From Bacillota bacterium (GTDB lineage: Bacteria; Bacillota; Clostridia; Acetivibrionales; Acetivibrionaceae): 15,499 nucleotides of DNA. Within the stretch, counting starts at the first letter, position 1. The number at the start of each line of letters is the position of its first letter. This document shows positions 1 to 7,100 of this stretch, in pieces. Location of the stretch: assembly GCA_023398495.1 (NCBI GenBank), contig JAEWSG010000082.1, forward strand, positions 1 through 15,499. The letters run 5' to 3'. Under the pieces are notes generated by a model. The model was not told the DNA's origin. It did no database searches and saw only the letters and a list, made by a program, of their open reading frames with translations. The translations under genes were made by a program, and so were the position numbers.

Positions 1-77
1 CTTTATTTGCTATACTCTTTTTTCAAAAGCAAGAAAAAGAATATAATATTTTGGTTAAAATATTTCACTATCATTAT

Positions 78-135
78 AGAAATGGGGCGTTGTACTACGA
101 TTATAAATCGTAATTGCAACAGCCCCACTATTTCT
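78..135. terminator. Large imperfect hairpin, candidate bidirectional terminator
   Basis: A nested inverted repeat lies 15 bases beyond the stop of the membrane-protein gene. Outer arms AGAAAT (78-83) and ATTTCT (130-135) flank GGGGC (84-88) pairing with GCCCC (122-126), GTTG (89-92) with CAAC (117-120), and an inner stem TACGATT (96-102) with AATCGTA (106-112) around a 3-base loop. Neither strand has a long T run after the GC-rich stem, so intrinsic termination would be weak. Position suggests a transcript end or a 3'-protecting structure. It could also be a dispersed palindromic repeat. Confidence 0.45.
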
Positions 136-150
136 CCTATCAAATTCTAT

Positions 151-1029
151 TTAGAGGTAATCACCTGGATTATGGGGCATAGAATCATTCATATCTACAG
201 CTAAAAGGTCATTCTTATATGTTTCACCTCTGTATACTTCAAACGAGTATATCATCATAAGCACAGAATATATCATCATAAGCACAAAATAGAATATGCC
301 AGCTATTACAAAACTTTTCATAAGTGCAAATATAAATACTAAAATACCACCTAAGATAGCAGTTCCAACTGCTAGCAACAGAGTAATACCCAAGATACTC
401 CAAAAACGTTGAAGCGTGGCACTAAATGCTTTCGGAAATGCTTCAAATGGCCCACAATCTTCTGTTACCATCGCGGCAAACCACATTAACACCAAAACAC
501 CCATTGGGATAAACAAAATATTTACTGCTAAGGAAATAAGTCTTATCAACAAATCTCCCAAACCGCCAAATAAACCTAAAACAGCACCAATGATTGCAAA
601 AACTATACCAAACCCTATCACAAAAGCTATTGAGAATAAAATCAAAGCTAGGATGTAAAGAATAAATTTTATAAAATTCTTCTTAAGCTCTGGCAAAAAG
701 TCGGCCAAAGAGGCACTGCCCGTTGAGTAAGCTTTATTTATCATCCCGAATGTAGCCGGATACACAATAACATACAAGACTATTGAAATTGCAAATATAA
801 ATCCAATAATGGAAAATATGGGTGAAATAAGAGCAAGTATACGTTCGGGCTGCCGTGCGATCAAATAAGAGTTATAAGATCTGAAAAATTCGAGCCCTCC
901 AAGTTCACCAATTGCAGCCATAACTCGTGTAATTGACAGTGCAATAATCACTACAGGCATCAAAAAGAAAGGTATAAAAATTGCAAAATGCTTTGACAAA
1001 AATTTGAACGAATTTTCTAAATATCTCAT
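151..1029 (-). CDS. Polytopic membrane protein of unknown function
   Basis: This 292-residue, very hydrophobic protein was not matched to a named family. About six or seven membrane segments are visible, near residues 15-35, 66-92, 119-157 (probably two), 163-188, 209-235 and 241-262, followed by a polar tail of about 28 residues. There is no cleavable signal peptide and no obvious catalytic motif. Two loops look alike: an acidic or small-residue stretch, then an amphipathic helix leading into a membrane helix (about 105-125 and 190-212). This suggests an internal pseudo-repeat, as seen in several uncharacterised integral membrane families. The ATG is preceded by an AGGGGGT ribosome site 6 bases upstream, which supports the start. 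The gene lies 95 bases after the glucan synthase but has its own promoter. A role in envelope glucan export or membrane organisation is only a guess from adjacency. Confidence 0.8.
   Translation of the reverse strand: MRYLENSFKFLSKHFAIFIPFFLMPVVIIALSITRVMAAIGELGGLEFFRSYNSYLIARQPERILALISPIFSIIGFIFAISIVLYVIVYPATFGMINKAYSTGSASLADFLPELKKNFIKFILYILALILFSIAFVIGFGIVFAIIGAVLGLFGGLGDLLIRLISLAVNILFIPMGVLVLMWFAAMVTEDCGPFEAFPKAFSATLQRFWSILGITLLLAVGTAILGGILVFIFALMKSFVIAGIFYFVLMMIYSVLMMIYSFEVYRGETYKNDLLAVDMNDSMPHNPGDYL
248..289 (-). repeat. Tandem 21-base duplication inside the membrane-protein gene
   Basis: Two adjacent 21-base units (248-268 and 269-289) differ at one base. They are in frame and add a second copy of the heptapeptide VLMMIYS within the last membrane segment (about residues 249-262). 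Because the length is a multiple of three, the reading frame is kept and the helix is lengthened by about two turns. This looks like a recent slippage duplication. Confidence 0.85.
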
Positions 1030-1069
1030 TGTTGACCCCCTTGAGTATAATTATTTAAAACACAATATC

Positions 1070-1098
1070 ATTATAATTAAATTTATTCAGTATGTCTA
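1070..1098 (-). promoter_or_regulatory. SigA-type promoter of the membrane-protein gene
   Basis: On the minus strand, TAGACA (1098-1093) is separated by exactly 17 bases from TATAAT (1075-1070). That is 5/6 and 6/6 agreement with the vegetative consensus at ideal spacing. It lies between the stop of the glucan synthase and the ATG of the membrane-protein gene. Transcription would start near 1063, giving a leader of about 33 bases that contains the AGGGGGT ribosome site. The gene can therefore be expressed independently of the 8.8-kb gene upstream. Confidence 0.72.
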
Positions 1099-1124
1099 TA
1101 AGAAAGTACTATCTATCCATCATT

Positions 1125-4100
1125 TCAAAGCTTGTTCCTGCCTAAAACCACTTCTGCTTTATGTTCCATTTTGTCATTAATAAGCTCGATAATATTTCCG
1201 TCAAGTTCCTTACCATCCATAACAACCTTGTTAACCCCTGTATTTACTCCATCAGGGTTTTTAACAGAAATATAATAAAGTGTTTCTTTATATCTGTACC
1301 TGATTTCAAATCCTCCCCACCCTTTTGGTATACAAGGATCTATCAACAAATTATCCCCATTCTTTTTAAATCCAAGTATATATTCCATTCCAATCCTGTA
1401 CATCCAGCCTGCGGCTCCGGTATACCAAGTCCACCCACCTCTTCCTGTGTGAGGCGCTACTGAATATACATCTGCTGCCATTACATAAGGTTCTACCTTA
1501 TACTTTGAATATTCCATATGGGTCTTTGCATGATTTATAGGATTAAGAAGGTCAAAGAGTTCTGACGCCTTATCTCCGTCTCCTAAAAGAGCAACAGCCA
1601 TAACAACCCAGCATGCTGCATGAGTATACTGTCCTCCATTTTCACGAACCCCTGGAACATAACTTTTTATATAGCCCGGCTCCAGATCACCCTCGTCAAA
1701 AGGCGGAGTAAGAAGCTTTATAAGCCCTTCATCCCTCTTTATAAGATAATTTTCAAGAGCATTCATCGCAGAACCTATCCTTTCCCTGTCACCAGCTCCT
1801 GATATAACAGCCCACGACTGTGCCAGGGAATCTATCTGACATTCGCTGTTTTGAATAGAACCCAGTGGATTCCCATCGTCAAAATATGCTCTTCTGTACC
1901 AGTTGCCATCCCATGCATTTTCCTCAATGGATTGTACAATATCCTTTGCAATGCTAGTATATCTATGAGCACGTTCTTCTTCACCCATACTAATGCATAT
2001 AGGTGCAAAATTTGTAAGAATTGAATACATAAACCATCCCAGCCATATACTCTCGCCTCTACCCTTATTTCCGACCGTATTCATGCCATCATTCCAGTCA
2101 CCTGAACCAATTAACGGAATACCATGATCACCAAATCTTAAAGACCTCTCAATAGCTCTGATGCAGTGTTCATATAGAGATGACACCTGATTTGATACTT
2201 TTGGTATTCTGTAGCTTTCATCTTCAAAATCTTTTAATGGCTCGTCTTCCAGAAACGGCGTCTCTGTCTTGAGTATATCTGCATCTCCCGTAATCCTGAT
2301 ATATTCAGCTGTAACAAACGGCATCCACAAAAGATCATCTGAAAATCTTGTCCTTGTACCTTTATACTTTTCTTCGTGCCACCAGTGCTGAACATCTCCC
2401 TCAATGAACTGGTGCTTAGAGTGAAGAAGAATCTGTGCACGTGTAATTTCCGGCATAATATGAACAAGCGAAAGGGAATCCTGCAGTTGATCTCTGAATC
2501 CATATGCACCTCCGGACTGATAAAAGCCAGACCTGGTCCACATTCTACATGAAAGAACCTGGTATAACAGCCATCCGTTAAGCATGTAGTCCATAGCTTT
2601 ATCGGGCGTAGAAAACTGAAGGCTTTCCAGTTTTTCTTTCCAAAATTCCTTTACTTCATTAAGAGCTTTTTTTACCTCATTTATTTTTTTGTATTTGCCT
2701 ATCAATGCTTCGCTAGATTTTACATCCTTTTCCTCTCCCAACATGAAGACAAGCTCTTTTTCCTCTCCAGGCTTAAAGCTGATAACAGTGCAAATAACAA
2801 CACATGGGTCAATCCCCGCTCCCGTTGCCTCAGATAATTTAACCCTTTTTATTCCCGGTGGATTTGATAGAGTACCTCCACCAAAGAATTCCTTTCTATC
2901 ACAGGTAAATGTGCTCAACTTTGCAGAAGTGTCAACAAATGCAACTCTGCCTGCAAATTCTTCATTGTACGTATTTCTTATCAGTATTGCACCTGATTCA
3001 TGTTTTTGGGTGCTTATATGTGAAGCTGTAAATTGGTCATTTACCCCAAGAACAGGCCTTATATAATAGTACAAACTGATTTCTCTTGTAAAATCCGATA
3101 CATTTTTTAATCTTGTCAAACTTAGCTTTAAGTTGTCATCTACAGGTACAAACTGGGTCAACTCCTGTTCAAAACCGTGGCTTGAATGCTTGAATATACT
3201 GTATCCGTAGCCATGTGTAACTGAGTAAGCTTCGCTTTCACGTATAGGAAGAGGAGTAATGTTCCATGTTTCACCCGTCTCATCGTCTGAAAGGTAAATC
3301 ACCTCGCCCGGAGTGTCAGATACAGGGTCATTTGACCATGCAGTCAACTTGTTCTCCCTGCTGTTTTCATGCCATGTATATCCTGCACCCGATTCTGTAA
3401 CTAGAAATCCAAATTTGCGGTTTGATATTACATTTGACCATGGTAGAGGAGTAGTTACTCCGGTTTTTAAAATAATTTCATATTCCTTACCACCCTCTTT
3501 AAAACCTCCGATGCCGTTATAAAAATCCAACTCAGGCTCTTCATTAATCTTATGTTCATATTCCCGGACAGGTGTTTTATATGTCTTTAAATCAGCTAGC
3601 TCTTTCTCCTTATTAATATACAGTTGTTCCTTTAAATCTCCTGCGTTTCCGCTAAGTACAACCTTTGCTGCTGCACAAATAAGATTAACATCTTCTTCTG
3701 TTAGATTACTATGCTTTAAAACAAAAACTCCTCCAGGTTTGTTTATCATATCATGAGCATGGCTTGCAGAAAGAATATCAGTTATCAATCCATTTAAAGG
3801 ATTGTTATAACTGTTTTCCTCCTCATTTAGTATGACAAGGTCAACTTTCATATTCTTATATCTCCAATATTCATGGGCTTTCAGTATTTCATAAATTATA
3901 TCAATTTCATCAGTTTTTTCTAGTTTTAGCAGAACTATAGGTATGTCCCCCGATATACCATATTGCCACAATGCCGACTGTCCTTTGGTATTTTTTATAA
4001 TGCACTCCTGTCTTAGTCTTTGGGCAGGGCTCATAAACAATATGTGAGATATAAGTTCCTGATAAAACTCAATTTCTGATGTTTTAAGATTCAGATACCT

Positions 4101-7100
4101 TGCTTCCACCCGACTTCTTGTTGCAGCAAGATTAAACTCTTCAGGAATAATATCCTGATTTGAATATTTGGCAGCCATCTCCAATACTCCTTCACGGCTT
4201 TCATCCACAGTCAAAACAAGATTTAATCTCGCAGTCTTTCCCGGTTCAATCCTTATCATATACCTCATTCCCATAATAGGATCAAGAACTGCTCCTACAG
4301 AGTTTGATAGTGGTTTGCTTGGTTCTAAGGCATGAGGATTTGATACATCTCTTCCTCTCCCAATAAACTTAAATCTGTCTGTTTCATATTGTATTCCTCC
4401 TAATGCATCTCCTTGTATTGTTAACAAGCTTGCTGCCCACATAGTTTTATCATTTTCTGAACGAGGTCTTCTGTTGGCTAAAAGGCAGTTAAGCTCAGGA
4501 ATAAACTGAGTTCTAATAAATAGGTTACTGAAAGCGGGATGGGCAACATCTGCCGCATGTTGTGACAAAACAAGCTCAAAATAGCTGCTGACTTCCAACA
4601 CACAAGCTTCGCTTCCATGATTCACCAGGGTTACCCTTCTTATTTCTGCATTGTCAGCAGAGCTGACAACAACTTCAGTAACTGTGTCAATATCTCCATC
4701 CTTTCTGAAATATTTTGCCATTCCGGATGTAAATATTACTTTATATTTGTCTGGATGTTTACTCATTGGCATATAACCCGATGACCAAGCTTCATTTGTG
4801 TTGGCATTCCTTATATAAAAGAATATTCCATAATTATCAAAGGTGATATCCTCTCTCCATCTGGTAACATCCATCAGAGTGCTTCTGCTGTATCCGGTTC
4901 CTTTATCTGTGACCATTACAGAATAAGCTCCGTTTGATAAGATGTGAGCCTTAGGCAGAACAAAGTCAGGCATATTATATTCCCTGTATGAATCTTCTAT
5001 ATCAAAGGTTATATCATTAAACGGCAAAATCCTCTCCTTGGTTTCCTTTGTAAGTATAATGTTTGCAGGCACCTTTTCCTGTAGCAACAATTTGGCAGCA
5101 TCAACCACCGGATCATTATGGAAGCGCTTCTGCATTATATTTCCATTCAAATAATTATTAAGAGCTAATATGCTCATTCCCTGATGGTGAGCCATGTAGC
5201 TTTTCACAATGCCATATTTTGAACCGATAGGCAACCTTTCCGGAGTATAATCTACCGCTTCATAATATCCATAGGATCCATTTGCCCCTTCTGCTGCTAA
5301 TTTCTTAAGATTCCTGACCGAGTCATGGGGATCAATGGGCAAAGCAAGCATGGTAGAATAAGGTGCTACCACCATATCTTCGGCTAAGCCCCTTTTCAAT
5401 CCAAGCCACGGAACTCCAAACGCCTTATACTGGTAATCGAGCTTTATATCAAAAGAATAAAATCCCGACTCTGATGTACCCCATGGAACATTCCTCTGCT
5501 TTGCATATTTTTTCTGACTCATCAGAACAAATGAATAGGTCTCATCCAACAATGTATTTTTAATGCTCTTCATAATGAGTAAAGGCATAAGGTACTCAAA
5601 CATCGTTCCACTCCACGATATCATTCCTTTATACCGATCTACACGGGTAAGTGTTCTTCCCAGCTTGAACCAATGCTGGACATCTACCTCTCCCCTGGCA
5701 ATAGCGATATAGCTTGTCTGCCTGGCTTCTGAGGCCAGCAAATCATAGTATGAATTTGTCAGGCTGTTTTCTTCAATGTTATAGCCAATTGAAAACAACT
5801 GCTTTTTATTGTCATATAAATGGATAAACTCCGTTTCATTGGATATTTTATCAATCCGGTCAATTAAATATTGATAATTTGAAATGATCTGTTCTGTATT
5901 CTGAATAGACTTTTCCAACTCATGTTTCAATCTATCCAACCAATTTTTTATATTTACAAAGCCGCTTTCCCTATTCTTGTGAATAATTTTATTGAGCTTA
6001 TCAACTTCAGTATTCAGTTTCCTGTAGTGATCAGGTAATTTTGCCATGGGCATGTTAACCTTAAGCAGTTCAAATATTGTAGTTATTGACTTTTGAAGTT
6101 CCTCTTTGCCAAATCCCTTTTTTAACTCTTCAGGAATTTCAAAAAGCAAATAGCCCCAGGAATAGTAACTACCTAATTCCTCCTTAAATCCCGATACCAT
6201 ATTTTCAACTTTACTGCTCCAGACATTTTTCTTGTTACCTTTTTCTTTCCGATTCTCTACAAACTTGTCTAAAGCTTTGATCCATAGCATCAAATCAAAT
6301 CTTTCTTCTTTGTCAAAACTTCCAGCAAAATCATCAAATATCTCTGTTTCCCACAATACTCCATCTTCTTCCCTACTGCTGAGATTGGCTGTATCCTTTA
6401 TTCCATCGACTAAAACTTTTTCAATAAGCGGTCTGTTTAAATAATCCAGAAGCCCTTCTTTTAATGTAATCAGATAGCATACAAAATTTCCGCTATCAAC
6501 AGTTGAGATATATCTGGGCCTTAATGTATTGAGTGACCGGGTATCATACCAATTGTAAAGATGACCCTTCCACTTGTCCAATTTCTCAATAGTACTAACT
6601 GTCCTTTTAATAATCTTATACATCTCATCTGTACCAATATAGCCAAAGTCCCTCGCACAAAGGGCAGCAAGCATTCCTAATCCGATGTTTGTAGGAGAGG
6701 TTCTGTATGCAATACCATTTGGCGGCTCCTCCTGATAGTTATCCGGTGCAAGATAATTATTTCTGTTATTTACAAACTCTTCATAGTACCTCCAAGTCTT
6801 TCTTGCGGTTGTTCTAAGTTCGAACAGGTCATCACTGTTTATAGGTACAACTGCTTTTTTCTCTTCCCTGCTTACACGATAAGCAATAAATGGTGATATA
6901 AACCATCCAGCTGAAACTATAAAAGCGGGAATAACTGATTGCGGCTTAAAGAATACTGCCAGTCCAAAAACAATAATAGCTTGAAGCACACCTACTCTCA
7001 TCTTTATAACATAGCTTTTCAGAGAATTTTTAAGTGTTCTTTCAGTATCAAGGGCAGTTACCCATTCAAGCATATTCCTTTTCGTAACAAATACTCTTGC

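Noticed and set aside
416..658. Plus-strand open frame opposite the membrane-protein gene
   Set aside because: Its composition is a by-product of the hydrophobic codons on the other strand; no start signal is seen.
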